Positions 32,501 to 64,000 of a stretch of DNA of 64,000 nt are shown here, piece after piece (position 1 is the first letter of the stretch; every line of letters starts with the position of its first letter). The position numbers and the translations under genes were made by a program. The stretch is from Paracentrotus lividus (lineage: Eukaryota > Echinodermata > Echinoidea > Camarodonta > Echinidae), in NCBI GenBank assembly GCA_940671915.1, contig CALNVZ010003433.1, positions 35,401,658 through 35,465,657 of the forward strand, in the 5' to 3' direction. The notes below the pieces were generated by a model that was given only the letters and a program-made list of their open reading frames with translations, ran no database searches and was not told the DNA's origin.

Positions 32501-32693
32501 AGATGCCCCTGCTCCCATTATCCCACTGAACCATCAAGTTCCTACATGGAATACATGGACCCATACCATTTTCGATTAAGAAGGGTGTTACAATGGTTCC
32601 AGCATGTCCCTTGCCACCATCTTGGTTACCCCACTTCCAGCCGGGACCACGGATCACACGCTTCCCACCATGATGCGTATGTATCATATCGTC
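17991..32693 (-). CDS. Mind-bomb-like protein: MIB/HERC2, ZZ finger, ankyrin repeats, no RING (12 exons)
   Basis: A minus-strand gene rebuilt by eye from exons 32693-32451, 31661-31501, 30890-30787, 28888-28697, 27063-26932, 25850-25750, 24560-24409, 23243-23090, 22022-21859, 21029-20903, 20243-20025 and 18323-17991. Phases fit at every junction. The order is a MIB/HERC2 domain, a ZZ zinc finger, a degenerate second MIB/HERC2 domain, an acidic linker, at least five ankyrin repeats, then an acidic run and a basic tail before the stop (about 690 residues). This is the layout of mind bomb E3 ligases, which mark Notch ligands for endocytosis, but the C-terminal RING fingers are absent. It may act as an adaptor, or be one of an expanded invertebrate set. 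The start is not certain: an ATG at 32687 exists just inside the first exon, but an upstream exon is possible. Confidence 0.8.
18570..19304. mobile_element. piggyBac-like MITE, copy 1
   Basis: Flanked by TTAA at 18566-18569 and 19305-19308. Shares with 50258-51012 the stretch TTTCAAGTCTCGCGCAACTT and AGACCAAAT, and the right-hand block with GCCGAGATCT and a G run. Ends (CCCTTATTGG ... TAATTAGGG) are diverged. It lies in the last intron of the mind-bomb-like gene. Confidence 0.68.
20025..20243 (-). CDS. Mind-bomb-like gene, ankyrin exon
   Basis: Encodes ESALTKALRYSSIDVVKVLI then ENGADINMAPKTG. Acceptor ATGACAG, donor GAG|GTGGGT. Confidence 0.82.
20903..21029 (-). CDS. Mind-bomb-like gene, ankyrin exon
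   Basis: Encodes VDVQDLYDQTPLIIAAQENA and CAEILIKM. Acceptor CTCTCTAG, donor ATG|GTTAGA. Confidence 0.8.
21859..22022 (-). CDS. Mind-bomb-like gene, ankyrin-region exon
   Basis: Encodes SILDMFLERKDTDFKATADL and AGTCLHVAVEAKNA. Acceptor TTTCACAG, donor TA|GTAAGT in phase 2. Confidence 0.78.
22440..22490. repeat. Fragment related to the piggyBac-like MITE right end
   Basis: GCAGCCGAGATATTGAGG followed by a G run resembles the right-hand block of the MITEs at 18570 and 50258. Only a short piece is recognisable. Confidence 0.35.
22580..22740 (-). repeat. Possible LINE 3'-end fragment
   Basis: On the minus strand it ends in repeated ATCTTGT words (AAAATATCTTGTATCTTGTC), similar in style to the short-repeat tail of the LINE at 48223. 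No coding remnant is visible. Confidence 0.3.
23090..23243 (-). CDS. Mind-bomb-like gene, ankyrin exon
   Basis: Encodes KVKYLLEKGANVEAESQDTV and CTELLLQHGADVNAS, two classical ankyrin ends. Donor AGT|GTAAGA. Confidence 0.85.
23594..23682. repeat. Short telomere-like (CCCTAA)n pieces
   Basis: CCTAACCCTAACCCTAACCC near 23594 and AACCCTAACCCTAAC near 23670. Too short to be a telomere; an interstitial simple repeat in an intron. Confidence 0.6.
23945..24184. mobile_element. TTAA-flanked 240-bp MITE
   Basis: TTAA at 23941-23944 and 24185-24188. Inverted ends CCCTTAGCGTGCCA and complement of TGGCACGTTAAGAG. TTAA targets and CCC-type ends are typical of piggyBac non-autonomous elements. Confidence 0.68.
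24409..24560 (-). CDS. Mind-bomb-like gene, ankyrin exon
   Basis: Encodes CYVAARGSKEMLDLLLERGA and RQMTPLMISTI, an ankyrin helix pair. Acceptor CTGTTAG, donor CTT|GTAAGT. Confidence 0.8.
25232..25653. mobile_element. 420-bp MITE
   Basis: About 30-bp inverted ends: CAATTGGGTCATTCCATGGG then GTTGGGGCAA at the left, and the complement of TTGCCCCAACCCTGTGGAAT then CACCCAATTG at the right. Non-coding, in an intron. Confidence 0.7.
25750..25850 (-). CDS. Mind-bomb-like gene, first ankyrin-type exon
   Basis: Encodes NKFKSLISAVRSDNVKAVRK and ends NKHPEW. Acceptor ATTTGCAG, donor TGG|GTAAGA. Confidence 0.75.
26932..27063 (-). CDS. Mind-bomb-like gene, acidic linker exon
   Basis: Encodes DTEDKDEDEIEESYGDFEDM and FPGNVFWRAEMAYR. 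Acceptor AATTGTAG, donor GAG|GTAATT. Confidence 0.75.
27833..28243. mobile_element. 411-bp near-perfect foldback MITE
   Basis: Arms of about 185 bp: GGCCCGAATTCACAAAGGAG ... against ... CTCCTTTGTGAATTCAGGCC. Both arms carry GCGCTAAATTTACGC/GCATAAATTAAGCGC-type blocks. It could form a long hairpin. Possible 3-bp flank TAT. Confidence 0.75.
28697..28888 (-). CDS. Mind-bomb-like gene, end of second MIB/HERC2 domain
   Basis: Encodes GRINVRCRGEDKQYELKLSN and ends GGHVYVDHLPVIG, like the GG-x-Y-x-DH-P-V-LG end of the mind bomb domain. Donor TTG|GTAAGT. The acceptor region is shared with the adjoining 59-bp minisatellite. Confidence 0.8.
28862..30250. repeat. 59-bp minisatellite next to a splice acceptor
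   Basis: About 23 copies of a unit with TTGATCTGGATTAAGGGATT, TAAACAGGGATCC and TTTTCTTTGATCACCTGAAT. The first unit covers the acceptor and first codons of the exon ending at 28888, so the array seems to have grown from that exon edge. The period is not a multiple of three, so it is not a coding repeat. Confidence 0.88.
30787..30890 (-). CDS. Mind-bomb-like gene, start of second MIB/HERC2 domain
   Basis: Encodes MRWEVKGLFPGARVFEYP, matching the family's K-G-x-F-x-G-A-R-V start but lacking the usual RGxDWxWxDQDGG. Acceptor CTATCAG|CCCC, donor ATA|GTGAGT. Confidence 0.8.
31016..31100. mobile_element. TTAA-flanked 85-bp MITE
   Basis: TTAA at 31012-31015 and 31101-31104. Ends CCTGTTGGAGACGAGC and complement of GCTCAGTCCCCAACGGG. 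A partial relative begins at 31294 (TTAACCTGTTGGAGATGAGC). Confidence 0.6.
31501..31661 (-). CDS. Mind-bomb-like gene, ZZ zinc-finger exon
   Basis: Reads IWCDGCDTEQIYGLRWRC, then CFAVDLCNDCY and HDIAHQF: the Cys and His spacing of a ZZ finger as in mind bomb. Acceptor TTTCAAG|ATC, donor GGG|GTATGA, ends in phase 2. Confidence 0.85.
32011..32126. mobile_element. TA-flanked 116-bp MITE (Tc1/mariner-like)
   Basis: TA on both sides. Ends CAGTACCGCCTGAGATCAAC and complement of GGTGATCTCAGGCACTACTG, about 40-bp inverted arms. CAGT starts and TA targets suit Tc1/mariner. Confidence 0.7.
32451..32693 (-). CDS. Mind-bomb-like gene, exon with first MIB/HERC2 domain
   Basis: Acceptor TTTAATTTAG|GAC. 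Encodes GGKRVIRGPGWKWGNQDGG ... VQWDNGSRGIYRAG ... DLRILDN, the hallmark of the domain. The in-phase donor AAC|GTTTTC is weak. A stronger donor (GCAG|GTAAAT at 32419) would be out of phase with the next exon and would need a missing small exon. Confidence 0.82.
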
Positions 32694-34329
32694 CTAAATT
32701 AAAAATGAGGAACATAGAATACTTAAAATTGGGTTATGGTTTATATATAGCAAAGAGAGTATTGGTGTGAAACTGATCAAAGATAGCCTAGATCTACATA
32801 TAATGCAATTAAATTGGTTTCAATAAATTAAAAATTAAAAATAAAACTCGATGAAAGTTGTCAGTAGGCCTATAGTGTGGTATGTTGAAGTACATATCAT
32901 TATACATAATCATTAGACCAAGTCACATTTGGTGTAATAATTACAAGGTATTTCCCATTTTGAAGAACTCTGTACATGTACATTGTACGTGTTCTTTCAT
33001 CAAGAACCATGAAAAAGACCAACATACATGGGCGTGCAGCTTGCAAGTGATGTCCCAAAATCCAAATTTAAACATCCATTAATTTCAGTGGTGTATCCAT
33101 GCACCTCTTGTATGTTTTGAACAGGACACATTCAACATACATTTTAATCAAAGCATATCTAAAATAATTGACTTTTAACTGCATACGCCCCCTATTTTTT
33201 CAAATCCTGGATGCGCCCCTGACTTTGATATTCTTCGATGAATTTGGGTCCCTTATTTTTCAAATTCTATAAAAGCCAATAAAAAAAAAGTGGATTTCCC
33301 CTTGAAGTATCTTTCCTTAACAAAAACTTGACAAGAATAAACAAACAGATATCGAATGCTTATTTTCTTCAATCTTGTGAGCATGCAGTAAACCCTAACA
33401 ACTTTTGTGTATATAAAATTAACAATGTACTCCAGATTAATGTTTCCCTTAGCTTAACTCTGACACGCATTCTTACTCTCACTCACACAAGCAACTGAAC
33501 CATCTGGGACTAATGACAAGACTCAGTAAGAAGACTTTCAGAAAACAAACTTAATTTTTCACTTTTTAAAATCACATTTTCAATTATCCGATTTCTGCAA
33601 TAACTGAGTGTTTGGATGTTCCTTTTACTATCCCTGATGTTTTTAAGTTTTTTTTTCTTCTTGGATGAAAAATTATTTTTTAAAGTCCACTTTCTGAAAA
33701 TTTCCCCGCACGTTTTTGGGCAGGAGAGGGGAAAAAATTCAGTGATTTTTTTTTCATGATTTTGATTTGAAATTTTTCCAAAACTTATTCACTGTGTCTT
33801 ATATTGACATAGACATATACTACTACTAATTTTGGAGCAGAAAGTGATTGCAAAAAAGGAGAAAAATCTTAGATAAAACAACATTGACAAGTCAAGGTTG
33901 CAAAATTTCCCCCAAAATATGGCAGTTTGGTCCATGAGGTCAATTCTAAAGTATTGACATCGTATCACGAGTGCTCTCACTCACTCATCGGCAGACACAT
34001 CAGTTTCCAAATTAAAGGCAAGCCAAAAGTCGAAAAGAATAATTCCTTACGCAGGAAGATCTGTCCTGAAGTACTTTGTCTTTAGAGTTCTTTAAAAAAA
34101 TGATGTGTTAACTTACTGTAAATCACATGTACATGAATAATAATATATTGTTTTGGCTCTTTTTTTTTGTTCTCGATTTTCAAAACTTTTTTTCCATCTT
34201 CGACTTAGTCTATCTTTTTGTTCCCCGGCTGACACCTGCATTGTTACAAATGCACTCACACACTTGACACAAAATGAGTTGAAAAGTTTAAAATCACAAC
34301 CTTGGCAACAAATAGCTTTGCCCTTTCCA

Positions 34330-35183
34330 GGGGCCGTATTCCCAAACATATCTTAAGACAAATATTCTTGTATCTCAGAGTTAAGACAAAATCCGTATTC
34401 CGAAAATTATCTTATCTTTTCTCTTATCTTTTCTTGTAAGTTCGTGGAGCGCGCATGATGTCAGAGCTGTTTTGCGTAAAGTTAGACACCGGCGCACAAA
34501 TATTTCTGTGCGCAAGATAAAATCTTGAGATAATAGGTATTCTGAAAATTATCTTATCTATTTTTTATCTTAACTACCTTGGCAACAACAAGAAAATTTA
34601 AAAGAGGTAGGGGGCTATTGTATCTCAATGATAACTGCGAATTTGCCCTAATCAATCTTTTAGTAAGGGAAAGATAATGAGTATGCAGGGTCAACAGGCC
34701 TACACAAGAAACATCCCGAAGAAATTAAAGTAGATTTTGCTTATTTGTTGCCATTTACGACCTCATCCGAAATGATACACATTTTCATTTTATGGGCTTT
34801 TTTGTTGAGAAAACCCAGAAGAAACGTCACAATAGAATAAATTTTACGTCATAAAGAAAATTTAGCTTGCAGACGAAAGCGCACAAATCGCGCAAGATTA
34901 AACTACGCCTAATGTTAATGGTGCGCGAAGCGCATCTTAATATTTTTAAAGAAGGGGCACTTCGATTGGTTGACCTAAGTATTTAAAACCTTTAATGATT
35001 CGTTGATGGTAAAAAATTGGGCGTGAAAGGGGCGTGACAGAGATAATATAAGGGTGGTCCTTAGAGAGATAAGATAATTTTCGGAATACGTCTTAAGCCA
35101 TATATTAGCGGTCTATTATCTTAAGTTTTGAGATAAGATAAAAGATAAGATAAAAGATAAGACAATTTTCAGAATACCGGCCC
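34330..35183. mobile_element. 854-bp MITE with AGATAAGATAAA-rich ends
   Basis: Left GGGGCCGTATTCCCAAACAT, right the complement of TTTTCAGAATACCGGCCC. Both sides hold TCTTATCTTTT / AAAAGATAAGATA sub-repeats and GTATTCCGAAAATTATCTTA in inverted order. Confidence 0.7.
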
Positions 35184-35685
35184 AGAAAGTTGTCAGGAAC
35201 TTCCTGCCCTTTCACAAGAACGATCTAGGCTAGATAGAAGCCCAAGATCTGACGTCATGCGTGTATTGAGTTCTTACAAATTTACAGAATCGCCACACAG
35301 CCGCTGCAGGCTCTTCGGCGTGACTGAGCTGTTTATCAGCTATAGCTAGGCGGCTCAGGCCGGCTGATTAGCCGAGCAATTACCGTTATCGTTAAGAAAA
35401 GTTTACTATTCTGCCCGCACGATCTAATTAAAATTTAGTCCAATTAACACCTTATTAGGGCTTAATTACACACAAAAAACATATCAAGCTTATCTCACCA
35501 TAATCCCACATCCAATACAGACTGTCCGAGATAAGAAAACGTTCTGTAATCGATGAATTTGTGAGACAACCGATGCTGTATCGTCAACCTAAAACTACCT
35601 CCAACAAAATTAAACAACGCGCGGTTAAAGGGGGCGGGGCTGACTTACACGTGTTGGGATTACTATGCCTATATTATGTACAGAA

Positions 35686-35723
<38 letters not shown>
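35686..35723. repeat. Poly-G tract of about 38 bases
   Basis: An uninterrupted G run, able to form G-quadruplexes. Its length in the assembly is probably unreliable. Confidence 0.9.
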
Positions 35724-35724
<1 letters not shown>

Positions 35725-36850
35725 GCGGTGGACAATTTTTTTATTTTTTTTTCCAGTGAGGGAGCTTACTGGTATGTGGGTTTCATGTGCATCTGCGTTG
35801 CACCTTTAGATGTTTCATCAGAAGAAATGCAGAAAATATGAATTTTTTTTAAACAGAAATATGAAATGTACATTCTAAAATGATAAAAAATATATGGTCC
35901 TTTAACGAAAGGTTATGTATATATGAAAAGCATAAATCCTCAATATCATTATGACACCAAAAAGTTTGAAAATAATTCATGAAGTGATGCCTGATTAGCA
36001 AGCACTGTCAAATTTTTTAAAGGACACAAAAAATTGGGCTGCGCAGGTATCAACTGTTTAGTTATGGACGCTCATAAGGCTAACAATTTTCCAACTAAAG
36101 AATAAAGGAAAAGTCAGAAATGAAAATCAATATGAAAAAAAGTTAAAATTTGATCTTTGCATAATATAAATGTTTATGTGTGACTTTTTTATTTTTAACC
36201 TCTTTATAGCTGATTTATGATGCCTTTTTTTGGATATATTTTTATCATCTTAGCCGTTCATAATGAATTACTACGCAGCATTTTTTTTTTAGTACCTTAC
36301 AATGTTGGGTAGTGCTCACTCAAGCATGAATGATTTTTCTGAATTTTTGGTGTTATACTGATGCCAAGTATATAAGCTTTCAAGACATTTAACTTTTTCC
36401 CAAGGAACCATATGTTTTTTATTTGGCAGTAATTTAAAAAGTGTATTTTTTTTTCTGGGACACACGGTATAGTGCATCGGCCACAAGAAAACACAAGATG
36501 CAGGAGAACAAACAATTAGGATAAGTCGATGTTTTTTTTTTAAATTATAATATAATAAAAACAAAAACATCAACTTATTCTAATTGTATATAATATATAC
36601 AATGTGCAATAATTGCAAATATACAGGCTGTGGGGAGAGCCCCTCCCACCCCCCCCCCGGAAAAAAAAAGTTCCACTTTTGCTTAGATGACTTCACACAT
36701 CTCTTTTTAAATAAGTGACAAATTTAACTATTAAAGTTTTAAAAAAACGAAACAAAACAAATTTAGAACCTTAAATCTATGAAACATTCTTTGAATGGAG
36801 ATCATAAAACTGCAAATTAAATCTGACTTGGTACAATCTCAGAGCGGATG

Positions 36851-36851
<1 letters not shown>

Positions 36852-36896
<45 letters not shown>
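36852..36896. repeat. (AG)n microsatellite
   Basis: GAGAGA repeat of about 45 bp. Confidence 0.95.
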
Positions 36897-36899
<3 letters not shown>

Positions 36900-38351
36900 A
36901 AGAGAGAACATTATGTCAATAAGTGAAGTTTTTATTCAAGGTTCAAACCTACAAGTAATTAACTCTCAAAAAAAACAATTCCACACTGGGTTTCATTGGA
37001 TTAATAAGATTTTATTGAAAGCAAGTAGCCTTAAATCTAAACATTTAGCATTGTTTTTACAATTGAAAATAATTAGCCTCACACTATGATTGAGTCAAAC
37101 TCCTTTATATATTCTGGACACAGATTTACACAACAGATGAAATACATCGTAGATGAAATACACCATTGATATTATTATATTCATTCATGTTATTGTTACT
37201 CACTTATATTTATACTATGAAAATGAACCACTTTTCAACTGATGTTGTGAACAATCTATACCTTCATTCATGACCCATTTGATAATGATATAGATGGCTT
37301 ACGTGCAGTCACTTTCTTCATGCACAATACTATTTTGCAATTTGAACAATGATGCATTGCAGTGCTTGATTTTGAAATATAAAGCTGTGTGTTCACATGT
37401 TTACATTCAAGACAGACTGTAATGCAGCTCAATCTCCTTCATCCAAAAAACACAAGCAACTTTGGGTTAAATTTTTGTAGCATATACCTACAACATTGCA
37501 CTACAATACAACATGTCATATATTCCATGGAGGTCTTTCTAGCCCGAACTTATTTTGGCCCCTAAAATTTTGAAGCAAAATAAAAGCAATTACTGTAAAA
37601 AGAAAAGTTATACTACATACTAATGAAATCACAAATAGTTGACAAGTGATACATTGTATAGGAATGACATCCACATATTGAAAGTAACAAATACAAAATA
37701 AAGGCACTTGCTTTATGAAGTCCATTTCTGAAATTTCTGAAAACGACAAAAGTATTCACAAACAATTTCTAACTGTAACACTTTTTTTTTTACCCATTTG
37801 GAAGGCAAAAACTAATATTTGTGTAATCAAAATCAGAAGGTAAAAAAATTATTGTTAACAACGTGTTCATGCTTATCTGGGTTTCAACAGATGGAATTAA
37901 GGACATTAACTTTATTCTGTGAGTAAAAGGTTCAACACCTGCAAAATATTACAAAATACATTTTAACAAATTGATGTTAAATATCCTTATCATTACCATC
38001 ACATCAACGGGAAAACGTGTTTGATAAGACCAGAATAAGGGAAAATAGATGACATGCAGGGTGGCCTTTATACACCGGTTTCTCTCTGGTAGGAAACAAT
38101 TCACTCTTTATCAATAAAACTGGAGAAATACACCTGGAGAAAAACTGATATGTCACCAAAATTTCCCTAACCTGATGGAATGACCACTAGTAAGTAAGGC
38201 CTCTTCAGAAGACTCCATTAACCCTGTGTAATCTACAATACATATCATGTCAATCGCCAAACAGTACAGTCCACTCCTATTAGAACGATGTGCTTGGGAC
38301 CAACCCAATTGCCTTGTTATAGCATAATCCTGTTCAGTGGAAAGTTTCACG

Positions 38352-38600
38352 GTTCGCGGTGCACCAAATATCCTTTCTTGAGGTTACGAGTGGTCCTGAA
38401 AAAGGACCTACCCAATCTCGACGTTTCGTGAGCATGTTCTCACCGTCTTCAGGAGAATTTCTCACCGTCTTCAGGAGAATTTCTCACCGTCTTCTTTCCC
38501 CTTTAGACAATGAAAACATGCTCACCGAAACGTCGAAAGAGAGTGGGTCCTTTTCAGGACCACTCAAAATCTAAATAAAGAAAACTTGGTGCACCGTAAA
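38352..38600. mobile_element. Foldback element with internal 22-bp repeats
   Basis: Inverted ends GCGGTGCACCAAATATCC and complement of AACTTGGTGCACCGT; inner arms with GAGTGGTCCTGAAAAAGGAC and CGACGTTTCG in both orientations; centre with three tandem copies of a TCTCACCGTCTTCAGGAG unit. Confidence 0.65.
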
Positions 38601-38788
38601 ACCTTCCACTGCTAAATGTTCTACCACCAGTGGAACCTTCAAAGAATATTCATAGTTTTGTGATACTCAAGACATAGGCACAATGTGCATGCTATAATTT
38701 GGTTCGGGAGAGTCACCTCGCTATTATGAAATCTTCTTGTATCATTGCTCATCATAATGAGAGTAGACTGTAATAAATATATTTTCTG

Positions 38789-38923
38789 GGGGATATTTCA
38801 TCAAAGGACTTGTTGGACGTTTTATCCGACAAACTGTTATAAGCTACTGAAATGCTCACATCTGATTGGTTGAGAGCAAATTTGTCGGATAAAATATCCG
38901 AAAAGTCCTTTGATGAAATGCCC
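38789..38923. mobile_element. 135-bp foldback MITE
   Basis: Left GGATATTTCATCAAAGGACT, right the complement of AGTCCTTTGATGAAATGCCC. Both arms carry TTTTATCCGACAAA-like words. Confidence 0.7.
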
Positions 38924-41629
38924 ACTTGGAATGCTGATGAGATGAAGAAAATAAGAAAAAAGGTAAATACAAATACTTGGAAGACCAGAATAGAGGAAAA
39001 AGCAACAATAGAATCTCAAGAGATGTAATATAGAATAAACCTAATCACAACCATCAAACCTCTATCAATTTTGATACCAGTTAGGATAATGAAAGTCCTC
39101 ATTCTTATGTGTGAAAATTTTAGTGAGAAATGTGATACAATGGTCACAAGCTATCTTGCCTCGATCGTTCACTTCTGCACTTGTAGGTCTGTGGCAGATT
39201 CCTTGTGTCGGATGATGTTACTACTAGCAATGAATATCACAGCAAACTGACTATTGGGAACATTTTACATATCATCAAATTTCACCTTTTTTTTCTAATC
39301 ATCTCACAAGAGTGATTTTTTCATGAACTTAATACTTAAAATAATATGACACGAACCTACACAAAAAAATATTGAACGTCTACTTAACTGTCAACACGAA
39401 GTTTTGCTAACACATTTCATCAAAAACTAAAATACCATCAATGAAAATTTCACATGCACTGGTAGCCTACATGTATCAATATTTGAATAGGACAGACAAA
39501 TCCATGGATGGAGAATTTCATTTGTTATTCACAGTAGAAGAAAATATATTTTGAAAATAGCAGGATTAATTGCAATTCAATAAATTAAATTTGAATTGAT
39601 AATGTTCACAATGTAAAAGCTGTCTCATTGTATTTTCATATTCTGATACAGACATGTAAGAATGTATGGTAGTATGTCATGCAGCTAGAATGTATCATAT
39701 GTAAATGTAAATATGTAAATTTATCAGCAGAATAAAATTCCCCTTACAGCTTTCAGCATTATATGAAGGGTATTACAATACTTTTCATAATATTTCCCTT
39801 TGTCATTATTTACAAATATACATCATTTATGATTTATTACATTACTAACAGTATGTGAGCATTAAAATGATTTTCCATTATCTTTTACATATTTTAAGAT
39901 ACTTTGAAGCATTCATCAAATGCTATTGACAAGTACATTCGCTTGCTATGTTAAATTACCAAATTTCAACACACACAATGATGTACTGATTGACAATCAA
40001 TCAGAAAAGGTTGTTTTATTTATTATTAATTATCATTTCAAAGCATTCCATTTTGAAATTGCAAATAACTGAATACACTTTTCATGTGTTTAATAATGAT
40101 AAGCCAAGATTCAGAATAATTTATACCATCATCATTACTTTCTTTACTTTGAATACTCCATCATTTATGAGTGCTCTTCAAAACATGAACAAAACACACT
40201 TCTACTTTGGCTAATATCCTTGCTAGCAATTTATAAACTACATGAAAACATAACATTATAAAATAAATAAATGCATTGAAAGCCACCTTTACTTAAAATA
40301 AATAACCACAATATACATCTAGCTATGTTTCCTATTAATAGGCAATGCCATGTTCTCAACTGGTTATGCATTTGTCGTGTATCCCTCTGCGTCTGACCTG
40401 CATTGCATTTCACAAAATATTCTTGAGTTGGATGCAGGAAGGTACAGGATTTTTTAAGCATACAAGAGCAAGGTGGCCATACTCTTGCCACAGTCATGTC
40501 GAATCTTCAAGCTTAAATTTGCTGTCAAATTTACATTAATATGCAAAAATTTGGGAGAGATACTCAAGTTTTTCCAAAATCTCAAAATGTCAAAATTCCT
40601 ATCAACTTTGTACAGCCGATGCCGTTTCTGGCACCATCCGTACTATCCCAAAGTTAAAACATTGTAAATCCACCAGAGTGTTAATCTAGAATACTGAACC
40701 TTCACAGGGAGCTTGCAAATTTACTGAGTTTCAAAATGATACTGAACTTGTTATATAAACTTTCTTATTTTCTGAAAAAGTTTACTAATCAGTGCTGAAG
40801 GAATTGCAGGATGCAGGCTGCAGAAAATACACTTGTAAAAGCAAAAACCAGTCATGTATAAGGCATAAATATTAATCACAATAGGCACTTTCAAATATTC
40901 TCTTTGCTTTTCTCGAATATTGACATATGCTTAGGTTGATGTTAGACATACCACTTTTATACAATATCACCCTTACATTGCACAACACATTCACAAAGTT
41001 TACTTAAAAGAAAATATGCCTAATAGTTGCGTGCCAAATTATATTGTACTTCTAATATACAGCATATTGCCTTCACGTACAGCAGATACCAGAATAATAT
41101 TCCAAATTTACAGCAACAAAAAAAAAAGAGCAAAATTTTTCTTTGGATGAGTTGAATACATTTTCAGCCATTCATCTTCCATAATATATTTTGCATTACA
41201 TACAACAAATCATATTTGGCATTTTCAGCTCCTTATCATTTCGGTTGGAACATTCTTTATCAAGCATTTTCTGATTTGAAACAGTAGCATAGGGCAGATT
41301 ATTTTTTTCTCAAAAATTCAAAACGAGACAAAGAAAAACATTTCTATGTGATTGGTCCTTTTCACCATGATAATATCAATTAAAAATTTTGAGCAAAAAA
41401 AAAAAAAAAATGGAAAAAAAAACAAACGATAAACTAGCATTAGTTGCAGCATTGGAATGACAAATAGGAACAAGTTTCATAATTTTTGTATCGTCAAGCT
41501 TCATTACGACAATAGAATAACCTACACCTACTCCATGAGGAATGATAGATATCAATGATAGATGAGGTGCTCTTTGGGAAGGATACAAAGCAAAATTGAG
41601 ATGTCTAATGATGATTGCAGGGAGAAGGT

Positions 41630-63821
<22,192 letters not shown>

Positions 63822-64000
63822 CTACAAAATAATGAGAAACAATAATAAGATGATATATCTAATAAAACTGCAAGGAAGCAAAATGCTTGAAGATAAGCAA
63901 ACCACAGAGGCTACAGCTTTGGTGTGCTCTAGATTTGACAAAAAGATATTTGAGTTACTGCTCTAAAACAAAATTGACTCACAAAGTAATCAGTTCTGCA
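63822..64000. other. Right edge, GFAT intron
   Basis: AT-rich, no further exon recognised before the window ends. Confidence 0.5.

Larger units (their letters stand above)
32694..41629. other. Intergenic region between the two host genes
   Basis: Between the first recognised exon of the mind-bomb-like gene and the stop codon of GFAT. No ORF here resembles a protein. It may include 5' non-coding exons of the first gene and the 3' UTR of the second, neither of which I can delimit. Mobile elements and simple repeats inside it are listed separately. Confidence 0.55.

Overview
This is eukaryotic, intron-rich, AT-rich DNA full of small mobile elements. The two host genes, the many TACATGTA/ACATGTACATGTA words and the repertoire of TTAA- and TA-flanked MITEs suggest a marine invertebrate deuterostome, most likely an echinoderm such as a sea urchin. 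The species is an inference.

Layout. (1) 1-1576: flanking DNA with small inverted-repeat elements. (2) 1577-15674: the main object, a 14.1 kb Ty3/gypsy-type retroelement on the + strand, bounded by a perfect 99-bp direct repeat. It has a long leader, gag (4979-6640), protease (6499-7638), pol (7635-11330) and an extra downstream ORF (12084-13754). All four frames are open and every one carries something unusual. Gag begins with a ComEA-like helix-hairpin-helix, pol ends in a complete PHD finger, and the extra ORF is an NLS/zinc-finger/Ser-Pro-rich protein ending in a TatD-family metal-dependent nuclease domain with all expected metal ligands. Three AG|GTAAGT-like splice donors at an exact 87-bp period lie after gag, and five TTTCTTTCAG-like acceptors lie just before the TatD ORF, so the TatD protein is probably made from a spliced RNA. 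(3) 16444-17866: a 53-bp satellite.

(4) 17991-32693, minus strand: a mind-bomb-like gene rebuilt here as 12 exons whose phases all fit (MIB/HERC2, ZZ finger, second degenerate MIB/HERC2, ankyrin repeats, acidic/basic tail). It has no RING finger. A 59-bp minisatellite of about 23 copies abuts and partly copies one of its splice acceptors. (5) 33-41.6 kb: intergenic DNA with MITEs and simple repeats.

(6) 41630-63821, minus strand: the gene for glutamine-fructose-6-phosphate aminotransferase (GFAT), the entry enzyme of the hexosamine pathway. Fourteen good exons, one of only 15 nt, plus one disrupted 5'-most exon are visible; the start lies beyond 64000. Its introns hold an (ATC)n tract, a decayed tandem copy of an exon piece, a dead CR1/jockey-type LINE (48223-52217) with a piggyBac-like MITE inserted in its reverse transcriptase, and a 4.4 kb Tc1-like foldback element (59003-63391).

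No rRNA, tRNA, CRISPR array or prokaryotic feature was seen. Splice sites and phases were read by eye, so boundaries may be off by a few bases.
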